Shown here one piece after another: positions 18,680 through 27,429 of a stretch of DNA of 64,000 bases. How positions within the stretch are numbered: the first letter of the stretch is position 1; each line of letters begins with the position of its first letter. The notes beneath the pieces are model-generated. The model saw nothing but the letters and a program-made list of their open reading frames with translations, was not told where the DNA came from and did not search any database. A program made the position numbers and the translations under genes. This DNA comes from Candidatus Eisenbergiella stercoravium (GTDB lineage: Bacteria > Bacillota > Clostridia > Lachnospirales > Lachnospiraceae), in contig DXHY01000070.1 in NCBI GenBank assembly GCA_019113175.1, forward strand, positions 58,685 through 122,684, given 5' to 3'.

Positions 18680-19948
18680 ATGGGAAAAAACTGGAAGATG
18701 AGAATGGCCGGCCTCGTCCTTGCGGCGCTGATCGGAATTGGAACGCTGCTCGGCTCGGGAGTGGACGCGAAGGCGGCTGGAGTGATTGCAAAGGGAATCG
18801 ACGTTTCCATGTATCAGGAAGCGATCAACTGGAGTGCCGTGGCCTCTGAGGGTTACAGCTTTGCTTTTATCCGGGTGGGAAGCGCGAAGAGCGGTCTTGA
18901 TCCCTATTTCGCTCAGAATATGGCAGGTGCTGCTGCGGCAGGTCTGAAGACGGGCGTTTATCTTTACTCCTATGCCACCACGGTGGAGGCTGCCTTGGCG
19001 GAGGCACAGTTTACACTGGCGGCAATCGCGCCTTTTACGGTGAATATGCCTGTGGTTTATGATCTTGAGGATGCAGTACATAAAACCATGTCCACACAGG
19101 AGCTGGTGGCGCTGGTGGTTGCCTTCTGCTCCACGATTGAGAATGCGGGCTATTATCCGATGGTTTATTCCAATAAGAATATGCTGACGACGCAGATCGG
19201 CGTGGTGCCCTACGATGTATGGGTGGCGCAGTATGCGGACGCCTGTGATTATCCTAACCCGTCCTTCTGGCAGTTTACCAGCAGCGGGACTGTGAGCGGA
19301 ATCAATGGCCGGGTGGATCTGAACTATCAGTTCAAGGACTATTCCAATATCATCATTGCCAATGGCTTTACCACGAGAAACGGAAACACCTATTTCTACA
19401 ACAACTATAAGATGCAGCGCGGCTGGGTTGACTATGAAGGAAACCGCTATTTCATGAATGCGGATGGAACGCTGTTCAAGAACGGCTGGCTGACAGATGG
19501 CGTGAATACCTGGTACATGGATACCTCAGACGGACATATGCTGCGGGATCTGGTGACAATTGCGGGCAAGAACTACTATTTTGATGTGAACGGCCTGATG
19601 CAGACCGGACTTGTCAATATCGGCGGTCTGACCTATCTGTTTGGCGCGGACGGATCCATGCAGTACGGCTGGTATACGGACGCTCAGGGGCTTCGCTACT
19701 TCCAGGAGGATGGAAGCATGGCGGTCAACAAATCTCTGGTTCTGGACGGAAAGACCTATGTCTTCGATGCGAACGGTATCGGCACGGAATATGTGGCTCC
19801 TGAGATTGATTTGACCGGCATTGATCCTTCCACCTGGGTGCTGGATCCTTCCACCGGAAACATGATCGATTCAGCCACAGGTCTTCCGGTTGATCCTGCC
19901 GTCGCGGCTGCTGTGATTGCGCAGGCGCAGGCCGCTGCAGCGCAGTAA
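18680..19948 (+). CDS. Secreted GH25 lysozyme with cell-wall-binding repeats
   Basis: Cleaves the MurNAc-GlcNAc backbone of peptidoglycan. 422 residues from the chosen start: signal peptide (residues 1-32, ending DAKAAG), GH25 catalytic domain (about 33-225) with GIDVSMYQ and the acidic pair in YDLED, then about six tandem choline-binding-type repeats rich in Gly, Tyr and Trp (NGNTYFYN, GNRYFMNADG, GKNYYFDVNG). An Ala/Gln-rich tail ends the protein. Start 18680 gives a clean signal peptide; the longer reading overlaps the previous gene. Likely role is cell-wall turnover or autolysis. Confidence 0.92.
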   Translation: MGKNWKMRMAGLVLAALIGIGTLLGSGVDAKAAGVIAKGIDVSMYQEAINWSAVASEGYSFAFIRVGSAKSGLDPYFAQNMAGAAAAGLKTGVYLYSYATTVEAALAEAQFTLAAIAPFTVNMPVVYDLEDAVHKTMSTQELVALVVAFCSTIENAGYYPMVYSNKNMLTTQIGVVPYDVWVAQYADACDYPNPSFWQFTSSGTVSGINGRVDLNYQFKDYSNIIIANGFTTRNGNTYFYNNYKMQRGWVDYEGNRYFMNADGTLFKNGWLTDGVNTWYMDTSDGHMLRDLVTIAGKNYYFDVNGLMQTGLVNIGGLTYLFGADGSMQYGWYTDAQGLRYFQEDGSMAVNKSLVLDGKTYVFDANGIGTEYVAPEIDLTGIDPSTWVLDPSTGNMIDSATGLPVDPAVAAAVIAQAQAAAAQ

Positions 19949-19986
19949 GAAAGAGACACGCGAAAACAGAAGAGCGGAAAGAAGAG

Positions 19987-20034
19987 GACCCGTCCGGACT
20001 TTCTCTCATGGAAAGCCCCGGACGGGTCTTTTCT
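19987..20034 (+). terminator. Rho-independent terminator after the GH25 gene
   Basis: GACCCGTCCGG (19987-19997) pairs with CCGGACGGGTC (20018-20028), with an inner CTTTC/GAAAG, followed by TTTTCTCT. Confidence 0.85.
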
Positions 20035-20150
20035 CTGTCCGCTATATGATCCTGTCCGGCATACGGTCCCTTCCGGAGCTTTCGGCATTCATGAAACTGT
20101 CTGTGGCTACATAGAATGTGCTATAGACTGGATTGATGGGAGATTCCCTT

Positions 20151-21449
20151 ATGTTGGACTGGACCGGACGGAGCTATGGAAGAAAGGGGAAACGGTCGGT
20201 TTCCCGGCGGAAGGCTCTGCTTTCTCGAAAGAAAATAATTTTTTCTCTCGTGCTGAGCATCCTGCTTTCAGCAGGAATGCCTGCGCAGCGGCTGTGCGTG
20301 GTGTATGCTGAGGAAACACAGGGACAGAGCACACAGGAGCAAAGTTCGCAGGAGCAGGGCGGCGTATCCGTGCATCTGTCGGCGCCCGCGGCCATTCTGA
20401 TGGAGGCATCCACGGGAACCGTGATTTTTGAACAGAATGCGGATGTACCCTGCTCTCCGGCGAGCATCACCAAGATCATGACGCTGCTTCTGATTTTTGA
20501 AGCGCTGGAAAGAGGGGACATCAGCCTTCAGGATGAGGTGATGACGAGCGCATACGCCCAGTCCATGGGCGGAAGCCAGGTCTTCCTGGAGGAAGGGGAG
20601 ATGCAGACGGTGGACACCCTGATCAAGTGCATTGCTGTCGCCAGCGGCAACGACGCAGCGGTTGCAATGGCGGAGTTCATTGCCGGAAGTGAGGAAGAAT
20701 TTGTTTCCCGCATGAACGAAAAGGCTCAGGAGCTGGGCATGGACAATACCCATTTTCTGGATTGCTGTGGTCTGTCGGATTCCGACGACCATCATACCAC
20801 CGCCAGGGATGTGGCGGTCATGTCAAGAGAGCTGATCACAAAACACCCGGAAGTGTTTAACTATACCATGATCTGGATGGAGGATATCACCCACAACACA
20901 GGCCGGGGAAGCAGCACCTTTACACTGTCCAGCACCAATAAGCTCCTGAAGCAGTATCAGTGGACCACCGGCCTGAAAACGGGCTCCACCAGCAAGGCGA
21001 AGTACTGTGTTTCGGCCACGGCGAAAAAGAACGATATCGAGCTGATCGCGGTGGTGATGGCGGCGCCGGACTACAAGGCACGGTTCGATGATGCGGTGAC
21101 GCTTCTGAACTATGGCTACAGCGTCAGTTCCCTGTACCACGATGAGAATACGGAAAAGCTGCCGCTGCTGAAGGTGGAGGGCGGCGTCGCGGACACGGTT
21201 GAGCTTGCCTTTGAAAAGCCGTTTACCTGGCTGGATACGAAGGGAAGTGATATGAGTCTCGTGGAAAAGTCGCTGAATCTGCCGGAGGAGGCGCAGGCTC
21301 CTCTGGAAGCAGGACAGAAGGCGGGAGAAGCTGTCTACCGGCTGAACGGCGAGACGCTTGGAACCGTGAATGTGGTGTATGCGGAATCTGTGGCCGCCGC
21401 GGGCTTTCGGGATTATCTGAAAAAAGTTCTCGCATATTTCCTTTTATAA
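20151..21449 (+). CDS. D-alanyl-D-alanine carboxypeptidase (DacF-like), first copy
   Basis: Penicillin-binding protein that trims the terminal D-Ala of peptidoglycan stem peptides. 432 residues from ATG 20151, chosen because GGGAGA lies eight bases upstream (ATG 20136 is possible). Signal sequence at about residues 24-50, then a Gln/Ser-rich spacer, the catalytic domain with S-x-x-K in ASITKIM, S-x-N in SGND and KTG in LKTGSTSKA. A C-terminal beta domain and a short hydrophobic end (YLKKVLAYFLL) anchor it to the membrane. A paralogue is at 25604-27154. Confidence 0.92.
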   Translation: MLDWTGRSYGRKGKRSVSRRKALLSRKKIIFSLVLSILLSAGMPAQRLCVVYAEETQGQSTQEQSSQEQGGVSVHLSAPAAILMEASTGTVIFEQNADVPCSPASITKIMTLLLIFEALERGDISLQDEVMTSAYAQSMGGSQVFLEEGEMQTVDTLIKCIAVASGNDAAVAMAEFIAGSEEEFVSRMNEKAQELGMDNTHFLDCCGLSDSDDHHTTARDVAVMSRELITKHPEVFNYTMIWMEDITHNTGRGSSTFTLSSTNKLLKQYQWTTGLKTGSTSKAKYCVSATAKKNDIELIAVVMAAPDYKARFDDAVTLLNYGYSVSSLYHDENTEKLPLLKVEGGVADTVELAFEKPFTWLDTKGSDMSLVEKSLNLPEEAQAPLEAGQKAGEAVYRLNGETLGTVNVVYAESVAAAGFRDYLKKVLAYFLL

Positions 21450-21504
21450 CGAATCAAAATATGATATACTTTCTCTGTTATATTCAAGGCAAAGGAGCAG
21501 GCAC

Positions 21505-22359
21505 GTGATTTATTTTTTCATCGGCGTTCTCTGCGCTGCGGCAGTTCTTTTCGCTGCGGTGACAGTATATGATTCCAACCGTTTCGTTACGGTGGAGTAC
21601 CGCATCCGCTGCAGGAACCTGAAAAGGAAATATCGGTTTGTCATGCTCTCCGATCTGCACAACAAGCGTTATGGAGAGCATAATGAAAAGCTGCTGGCGG
21701 CAATCGATGCGCAGAAGCCGGAGAGCATTCTGATCGCGGGGGATATGCTCACTTCGGAGACGCCGGAACGCTTTGGCCCGGCCCTGGAGCTGACGGAGAT
21801 CCTGGCGGAAAAGTATCCCGTTTATTATGCCAACGGAAACCACGAATACCGGATGAAGACGGACGAAAAGCACTACGGGAGCGGTTACCGCCGCTATCAT
21901 GCGCAGCTTAAGCGCAGGGGTGTTGTTTTTCTGGAAAATGACAGTCTGCTGCTTCCGGAGCCAGGAATCCGCCTGTATGGAGTGGAAATCGGAAAGGAAT
22001 TTTATCAGAAGGTAAAGAAAAGCAAAATGGACGCGGCCTATCTGAAACGGCTGCTCGGAAAGCCGGCCGAAGGGGAATACAATATTCTGATTGCCCACAA
22101 CCCGGACTATTTTCCCGCTTATGCCGAATGGGGAGCGGATCTGGTGCTTTCCGGCCATGTGCATGGAGGTATCATGCGGCTGCCCTTCCTCGGCGGCGTT
22201 CTGTCCCCGGCCCTCCGGCTCTTTCCCAAATATGACGGCGGGCTGTTCCGGGAAAAGGACAGCACCATGATTCTGGGACGGGGGCTGGGGAGCCATACCA
22301 TTCCCATCCGTATTTTCAATCCGGGCGAGCTGATTGTGGTGACACTGGAGCCGGAATGA
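21505..22359 (+). CDS. Membrane-linked metallophosphoesterase (YkuE-like)
   Basis: 284 residues. An N-terminal membrane helix (residues 2-22) precedes a calcineurin-like phosphoesterase domain with all metal motifs: SDLH, GDM, NGNHE, IAHNPDY and SGHVHGG. Start is GTG 21505 with AAAGGAG seven bases upstream. The domain probably faces the outer side or the membrane surface; the substrate is unknown, as for most of this family. A TATACT box lies just upstream, near 21467. Confidence 0.9.
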   Translation: MIYFFIGVLCAAAVLFAAVTVYDSNRFVTVEYRIRCRNLKRKYRFVMLSDLHNKRYGEHNEKLLAAIDAQKPESILIAGDMLTSETPERFGPALELTEILAEKYPVYYANGNHEYRMKTDEKHYGSGYRRYHAQLKRRGVVFLENDSLLLPEPGIRLYGVEIGKEFYQKVKKSKMDAAYLKRLLGKPAEGEYNILIAHNPDYFPAYAEWGADLVLSGHVHGGIMRLPFLGGVLSPALRLFPKYDGGLFREKDSTMILGRGLGSHTIPIRIFNPGELIVVTLEPE

Positions 22360-22470
22360 GGCGGGCCGAGGGCAGCGGCGCGGCTGCGTCGGATGGGACG
22401 CGGCTGAAAGGTCTGAGAACCGCGGAGGACTGCCGGAAAAGGGATATGAAAAAGGGAGACCGAAACGTTT

Positions 22471-23307
22471 ATGGCGCTTGAGGTGAAGCTGCAGGCATTT
22501 GAAGGCCCGCTGGACCTTCTGCTGCATCTGATTGAAAAGAATAAGGTGGATATCTACGATATCCCCATTGTGGAGATCACGGATCAGTATCTGGAAACCA
22601 TCCGTCAGATGGAAAAGGCGGATATGAACGTGATGAGCGAGTTCCTCGTGATGGCGGCGACGCTTCTGGATATTAAGTGCCGGATGCTTCTGCCCCGTGA
22701 GAAGGATGAGGAGGGGCAGGAAGAGGATCCCCGCTCGGAGCTGGTGGAAAAGCTTCTGGAATATAAGGCATATAAGTACATGGCGCTGGAACTGAAGGAT
22801 ATGGAGGTGGACGCGCAGAAGGCCTTTTACAGGGAGCCTTCACTGCCGCCGGAGGTCAGGGACTACAGACAGCCCGTGGATTATGAGGAGCTGCTCCGCG
22901 GGGTGACGCTGACCCGCCTGAACGAAGTGTTTCAGGCCTGTCTGAAGCGGCAGGAGGATAAAATGGATCCGGTCCGCAGCCATTTCGGACGGATCGAAAA
23001 GGACGAGGTCAATATCGAACATAAGGCGGGTTATGTCGCCGCCTATATCAGAAGCCACCGGAAGCTGAATTTCCGGGAGCTTCTGGAAAACCGGAAGAGC
23101 CGGATGGACGTGATTGTGACCTTTCTGGTCGTGCTTGAGCTGATGAAGACCGGAGCGGTCAATGTCAGCCAGGAAGGGATTGAGGAAGACATCATCATCA
23201 CGGTCAATGAGACGGCTGACGGACTGGAAAATCTGCGGCTGACTTCTCTGGGAGAACAAGAGGAATTGGGCGGAAGAAAGGATGCGGAAAATGGAGCAGG
23301 AGCATAA
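22471..23307 (+). CDS. scpA: Segregation and condensation protein A
   Basis: Kleisin subunit of the SMC-ScpAB condensin that compacts and segregates the chromosome. 278 residues, with the signature N-terminus FEGPLDLLLHLIEKNKVDIYDIPI and TDQYLE, a variable middle and a C-terminal winged helix (FLVVLELMKTGAVNVSQE). It overlaps scpB, as is usual. No Smc gene is present in the window. Confidence 0.95.
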   Translation: MALEVKLQAFEGPLDLLLHLIEKNKVDIYDIPIVEITDQYLETIRQMEKADMNVMSEFLVMAATLLDIKCRMLLPREKDEEGQEEDPRSELVEKLLEYKAYKYMALELKDMEVDAQKAFYREPSLPPEVRDYRQPVDYEELLRGVTLTRLNEVFQACLKRQEDKMDPVRSHFGRIEKDEVNIEHKAGYVAAYIRSHRKLNFRELLENRKSRMDVIVTFLVVLELMKTGAVNVSQEGIEEDIIITVNETADGLENLRLTSLGEQEELGGRKDAENGAGA

Positions 23308-23887
23308 AAAGGCGGCTCTGGAGGCGATTCTGTTCGCTATGGGTGATTCCGTGGAGCTGGACAGGCTGGCCGCGGCGATTGAGGAGACGCCGGAGGAGAC
23401 AAGGCTGCTTTTGACGCAGATGAAGGAGGAATGGGAGGCTCAGGACAGAGGCGTCTGTCTGGTGGAGTACGAGGGAGCTTTTCAGATGTGTACCAGAGGG
23501 GATCTGTATGAATATCTGGTCCGTGTAGCGAAGACGCCGAAAAAATATGCGCTGACGGATACGCTTCTCGAGACCCTCTCCATCATCGCCTATAAACAGC
23601 CTGTGACCAGGCTGGATGTGGAAAAGATCCGTGGAGTGAACAGCGATCATGCCATCAGCCGGCTGGTTGAGTTTGAGCTGGTCACGGAGCTGGGAAGGCT
23701 GGATGCGCCGGGGCGGCCGCTTCTGTTCGGCACAACGGAGCAGTTTCTGCGCACCTTCGGGGTGAAGTCGCTGGAGGAGCTCCCCAGGCTGAATGAAATG
23801 AAGCTGGAGGAATTCCGCGCGGAGGCGGAGGAAGAGGTAAGAGAGATGAACTCCGGGGAAGCCGGAGAGCCAGAGGTGGATTCTTAG
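23282..23887 (+). CDS. scpB: Segregation and condensation protein B
   Basis: Winged-helix partner of ScpA in the SMC complex. 201 residues; two winged-helix domains with EAILFAMGDSVE, LTDTLLETLSIIAYKQPVTR and IRGVNSDHAIS, then DAPGRPLLFGTTEQFLRTFG. It overlaps the end of scpA by 26 bases from ATG 23282. ATG 23291, nine bases after AAAGG, is an equally good start. A terminator follows the stop. Confidence 0.95.
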   Translation: MRKMEQEHKKAALEAILFAMGDSVELDRLAAAIEETPEETRLLLTQMKEEWEAQDRGVCLVEYEGAFQMCTRGDLYEYLVRVAKTPKKYALTDTLLETLSIIAYKQPVTRLDVEKIRGVNSDHAISRLVEFELVTELGRLDAPGRPLLFGTTEQFLRTFGVKSLEELPRLNEMKLEEFRAEAEEEVREMNSGEAGEPEVDS

Positions 23888-23890
23888 GAA

Positions 23891-23943
23891 AAAAACGGCG
23901 TATTTTTCCGTCTCGTACGGGAGAATGGCTTCTGCCGTTTTTA
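23891..23943 (+). terminator. Rho-independent terminator after scpAB
   Basis: AAAAACGGC (23891-23899) pairs with GCCGTTTTT (23934-23942), with an inner CCGT/ACGG hairpin. Confidence 0.8.
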
Positions 23944-23950
23944 TAGAAAT

Positions 23951-24073
23951 ACAAATGCCGCCTTTGGCGGCAAAAAAAGGAGGATGCTCGAACCTTCGGT
24001 TCGCGCCAAAGAACGGCCTTCGCCGTTCTTTTCCAAAAAACAAATGCCGCCTTTGGCGGCAAAAAAAGGAGGA
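23951..24073 (+). repeat. Hairpin-RBS module, copy A (before the flotillin gene)
   Basis: A 34-base sequence occurs twice, identically, at 23951-23984 and 24040-24073. Each copy has the stem TGCCGCC-TTT-GGCGGCA followed by AAAAAAGGAGG. Between them are two more hairpins: CGAACC-TTC-GGTTCG (23989-24003) and AAAGAACGGC-CTTC-GCCGTTCTTT (24008-24031, followed by a short T run). The second copy supplies the ribosome site of the flotillin gene. Related modules lie at 31450-31538 and 41492-41580. Confidence 0.85.
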
Positions 24074-24080
24074 AGGGTAT

Positions 24081-25574
24081 ATGTTGTTTATCATCATTGG
24101 AATCATTGTGATCCTCGTCATTGCGATCCTGTTTTCAGGGTACAAGAAGGCTCCGCCGGATACGGCCTTCATCATATCCGGTATGAGAAAGAAGATTATC
24201 ATCGGAAAGGCCAGCGTGAAGATTCCGTTCCTGGAGAGGATGGACAAGCTGAGTCTGAAGCTGATTGCCATTGACGTGAAAACCACCAACGCAGTCCCCA
24301 CGGCGGATTATATTAACATCCAGGTGGACGCGGCGGTCAATGTGAAGATTTCCAGCGAGCCTTCCCGGCTGGCGCTGGCCGCGGAAAACTTTCTGAATCA
24401 GAATACCCAGTATATCGCGAATATTGCCAGAGAGGTTCTGGAAGGCAACATGCGTGAGATCGTGGGACGCATGCGCCTGGAGGAGATGGTCAGCGACCGC
24501 CAGAAGTTTGCAAATCTGGTCAAGGAGAACGCAGAGCCGGATCTTGCGGCGATGGGACTGGACATCGTCAGCTTCAACGTGCAGAATTTTTCCGACGGCA
24601 ACGGCGTAATTGAGGATCTGGGTATCGACAACATTTCTCAGATCAAGAAAAAGGCCGCCATCGCCAAAGCGGAGGCGGAAAAGGAGATCGCGGTGGCCAA
24701 GGCGGAAGCGGACCGTCAGGCCAACGATGCGCGGATCAACGCGGAACGCGAGATCGCCAAGAAAAATAACGAGCTGTCACTGCAGAAATCGGAATTAAAG
24801 AAGCTGGAGGATACGAAGAAGGCGGAAGCGGATGCGGCCTACAGCATTCAGGAGCAGCAGCAGAGAAAGACCATCGAGATCGCCACTGCGGAAGCGAGCA
24901 TCGCCAAGCAGGAAAAGGAGGTCATCTTAAAGGAAAGAGAGGCGGAGGTTCAGGAGAAGGAGCTGGACGCTCAGGTCAAAAAGAAGGCCGAGGCAGAAAA
25001 ATACGCCAGACAGCAGCAGTCGGAAGCCGAGCTGTATGAACGCCAGAAGAGAGCAGAGGCGGAAACCTTTGAAACGGAGAAAAACGCTGTGGCGATGAAG
25101 GCGACGGCAGAGGCTCAGAAGTTCGCCAAGGAACAGGAGGCGGCCGGTATCCGCATGGTCGGCGAGGCGGAAGCAGAAGCCATCCGGGCGAAGGGTATCG
25201 CGGAGGCGGAAGCCATGGAAAAGAAGGCGCTCGCCTATCAGAAGTACAACAACGCTGCCATGGCGGAAATGCTGATCAAGGTGCTTCCGGACATCGCAGG
25301 CAGGATTTCCGAGCCTCTTTCCCAGATCGACAAGATCACGATTATCGGAAGCGGCAGTGACAACGGCGTGGCAAGCGTGGCTGACCATGTCCCCGCGGTT
25401 ATGGCAAAGCTGTTTGAAACCATGAAGGAAACGGTGGGCATCGATATGGAAGAACTGGTAAAGGCCGGAAGCTATGACGCCGCCGTGACGAGAAATATCA
25501 ATATCACAAACACCTCAGCCCCGGAAGCGGATCAGACGCCGGCAGCAGCGGATCAGACGGCTCCCGAAGAGTAA
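24081..25574 (+). CDS. Flotillin-like SPFH-domain membrane scaffold protein
   Basis: 497 residues. N-terminal membrane hairpin or helix (residues 1-20), SPFH/Band 7 domain (about 25-190), then a long coiled coil built of Ala/Glu/Lys repeats (about 190-410) and a C-terminal flotillin part with ALAYQKYNNAAMAEMLIKVLPDIAG. Flotillins organise membrane microdomains. ATG 24081 follows AGGAGG at about 9 bases; the in-frame extension upstream is made of repeat DNA and is rejected. The gene sits behind a three-hairpin leader, so translation may be controlled by RNA structure. Confidence 0.92.
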   Translation: MLFIIIGIIVILVIAILFSGYKKAPPDTAFIISGMRKKIIIGKASVKIPFLERMDKLSLKLIAIDVKTTNAVPTADYINIQVDAAVNVKISSEPSRLALAAENFLNQNTQYIANIAREVLEGNMREIVGRMRLEEMVSDRQKFANLVKENAEPDLAAMGLDIVSFNVQNFSDGNGVIEDLGIDNISQIKKKAAIAKAEAEKEIAVAKAEADRQANDARINAEREIAKKNNELSLQKSELKKLEDTKKAEADAAYSIQEQQQRKTIEIATAEASIAKQEKEVILKEREAEVQEKELDAQVKKKAEAEKYARQQQSEAELYERQKRAEAETFETEKNAVAMKATAEAQKFAKEQEAAGIRMVGEAEAEAIRAKGIAEAEAMEKKALAYQKYNNAAMAEMLIKVLPDIAGRISEPLSQIDKITIIGSGSDNGVASVADHVPAVMAKLFETMKETVGIDMEELVKAGSYDAAVTRNINITNTSAPEADQTPAAADQTAPEE

Positions 25575-25603
25575 TGCCTGAGATCCGAAGAAAGGCATAA
25601 ACT

Positions 25604-27154
25604 GTGCCTTGCGGCATAGAATGTAACAATTCGATGTCGTCAGGTAACGGTATGCGGTTTGAACATTCAGATTTAGTCAGATGCTTTCGGAGATTTTTTC
25701 CGCTCCGGTCCTTTCGGAGCTTTCAAAAAGGAGCCGCGGCTGTCCTTTGCGGCGCTGTTCTTTCCTGCGCCATTTTCCTCTCTTATGGGATGGGACAGGG
25801 GGGAAACGGCGGAGCCGGGACAGTTTATGCACAGGAAAATGAGAAGGAACTGACAGACGAGCTGTACGCCCTGTCCGCTGTCCTGATGGATGCGGACAAC
25901 GGGCGTATTTTGCTGCAGAAAAACGGAACTCAGGTGCTTCCCATGGCGAGCACAACGAAGATCATGACATGTATTCTCGCTCTGGAGCTTGCAGATGCGG
26001 AGGAATACGTCACGGTTTCCTCCTATGCGTCGGGCATGCCGAAGGTCCATCTCGGAACGCGGGCAGGACAGGTGTTTCAGATGAAGGACCTTCTGTATTC
26101 CCTGATGCTGGAATCCCATAACGATTCCGCCGTGATCATTGCGGAACATATCGGGAAGAAGCTTTCCGGCGGTGATTCCGGCAATTCCGGCACAGGGACA
26201 GCTGCGGAGAGGACGGCCGTCCGGAGTACGGCCCCGGAAAACCCTGCTTCGGAAGATATGGCCCCGGAAGAGGCGGCCCTGGAAGATGCGGTTTCGGAAA
26301 GCACGGAGGAAGAGAGCCGGGATGCGGTGCTTCGATTCACCGCGCGGATGAACGAGAAGGCGGAAGAGATCGGCTGCACGGACACCTTTTTTGTCACGCC
26401 GAACGGGCTGGACGCCATTCTGACCCTTACGGATGAGGCGGGGAATACGGTGGAAAGGCAGCATTCCACCACGGCGGCAGATCTGGCACGGATCATGAGC
26501 TACTGTGTGACGGATTCCCCCAAAAAGGAGGAATTTCTGGAGATTACCCGCACGCAGTCCTGGTCCTTTACGGATTATGTGGAAGGGGAGGACGGAGAAT
26601 GGAGGATGGGAAGCAGCAGCTATTCCTGTACCAACCACAACGCCTTCCTCAGCATGATGGAGGGAGCGCTCACCGGCAAAACAGGCTTTACGGCAAAGGC
26701 GGGCTACTGTTATGTGGGAGCGCTTGAGCGTGATGGAAAAATCTTCTCCATCGCCCTGCTCGCCTGCGGCTGGCCGAACAACAAAAGCTGGAAATGGCAT
26801 GATGCCAGGCTCCTGTATGAGTATGGGCTGGCCAATTATGAAAAACGGGACATTTATCAGAAGGCGGAGCTGCCCCTGATTCCGGTTCAGGAGGGAATCT
26901 GCGACTCAGTTTCGCTGACACAGGAGGAGACGGATATCTCCCTGCTGCTTGGCAGCCCGGACGAGATAAGTGCGCAGCTTTCTCTTGCGGAGAGTCTGGA
27001 AGCGCCCGTGGAGGCAGGGATGACGGTGGGGTGGCAGAATTACTATGTGAACGGTGAGCTGTATGAGAGCCTTCCCATCCGCACGGCGGAGGCGGTGGCG
27101 AAAAGGACCTTCCGCTATTGCCTGGGGGAAATCCTGAGACTGATCTGGCTGTAA
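25604..27154 (+). CDS. D-alanyl-D-alanine carboxypeptidase (DacF-like), second copy
   Basis: 516 residues from GTG 25604 (AAAGG nine bases upstream); ATG 25652 is an alternative. A hydrophobic export signal lies at about residues 40-65. Catalytic motifs are S-x-x-K in ASTTKIM, S-x-N in SHND and KTG in TGKTGFTAKAG. Unlike the first copy, it carries an Ala/Glu/Pro/Ser-rich insertion of about 50 residues just after the S-x-N motif (coded at about 26170-26330). A C-terminal beta domain and a hydrophobic end (EILRLIWL) follow. Confidence 0.9.
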   Translation: MPCGIECNNSMSSGNGMRFEHSDLVRCFRRFFPLRSFRSFQKGAAAVLCGAVLSCAIFLSYGMGQGGNGGAGTVYAQENEKELTDELYALSAVLMDADNGRILLQKNGTQVLPMASTTKIMTCILALELADAEEYVTVSSYASGMPKVHLGTRAGQVFQMKDLLYSLMLESHNDSAVIIAEHIGKKLSGGDSGNSGTGTAAERTAVRSTAPENPASEDMAPEEAALEDAVSESTEEESRDAVLRFTARMNEKAEEIGCTDTFFVTPNGLDAILTLTDEAGNTVERQHSTTAADLARIMSYCVTDSPKKEEFLEITRTQSWSFTDYVEGEDGEWRMGSSSYSCTNHNAFLSMMEGALTGKTGFTAKAGYCYVGALERDGKIFSIALLACGWPNNKSWKWHDARLLYEYGLANYEKRDIYQKAELPLIPVQEGICDSVSLTQEETDISLLLGSPDEISAQLSLAESLEAPVEAGMTVGWQNYYVNGELYESLPIRTAEAVAKRTFRYCLGEILRLIWL

Positions 27155-27160
27155 AAAACG

Positions 27161-27191
27161 GGCCGCCGGAAAACGGATCTGACCGGCGGCC
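27161..27191 (+). terminator. GC-rich hairpin after the second carboxypeptidase gene
   Basis: GGCCGCCGG (27161-27169) pairs with CCGGCGGCC (27183-27191). There is no T run, so it may act as a barrier rather than a full terminator. The rest of 27192-27429 is A+T-rich leader before the decarboxylase operon, where I see no clear promoter. Confidence 0.45.
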
Positions 27192-27429
27192 GGACAGAAG
27201 AGGCCAGGGGTTACAAAAATGAGTTTTGTGTTTCAAAAAAATGCGTTTTCACAAATTTGCATATGGCAGATTTCCTGAATCCGTGGTATACTTTTACAAT
27301 ACGGGTGCTTATGGAACAGACAGAAACGGACAAGCTGTTTTTGAACCGCAGATTTCAGCCTGCAGTGCTCCCGGAGCGGCCGTAGCTCAAGTTCAATTTT
27401 TAAGTAAAGATAAAATGGAGGGCTGAAAA

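Noticed and set aside
23951..24073. Repeats before the flotillin gene as a CRISPR array
   Set aside because: Only two units, the 34-base repeat includes a ribosome site, the spacer itself is made of hairpins, and no cas genes are near.
23984..24274. Short frame starting behind the first hairpin-ribosome-site unit
   Set aside because: Made of repeat DNA and then an out-of-frame reading of the flotillin gene; kept only as a possible leader-peptide idea.
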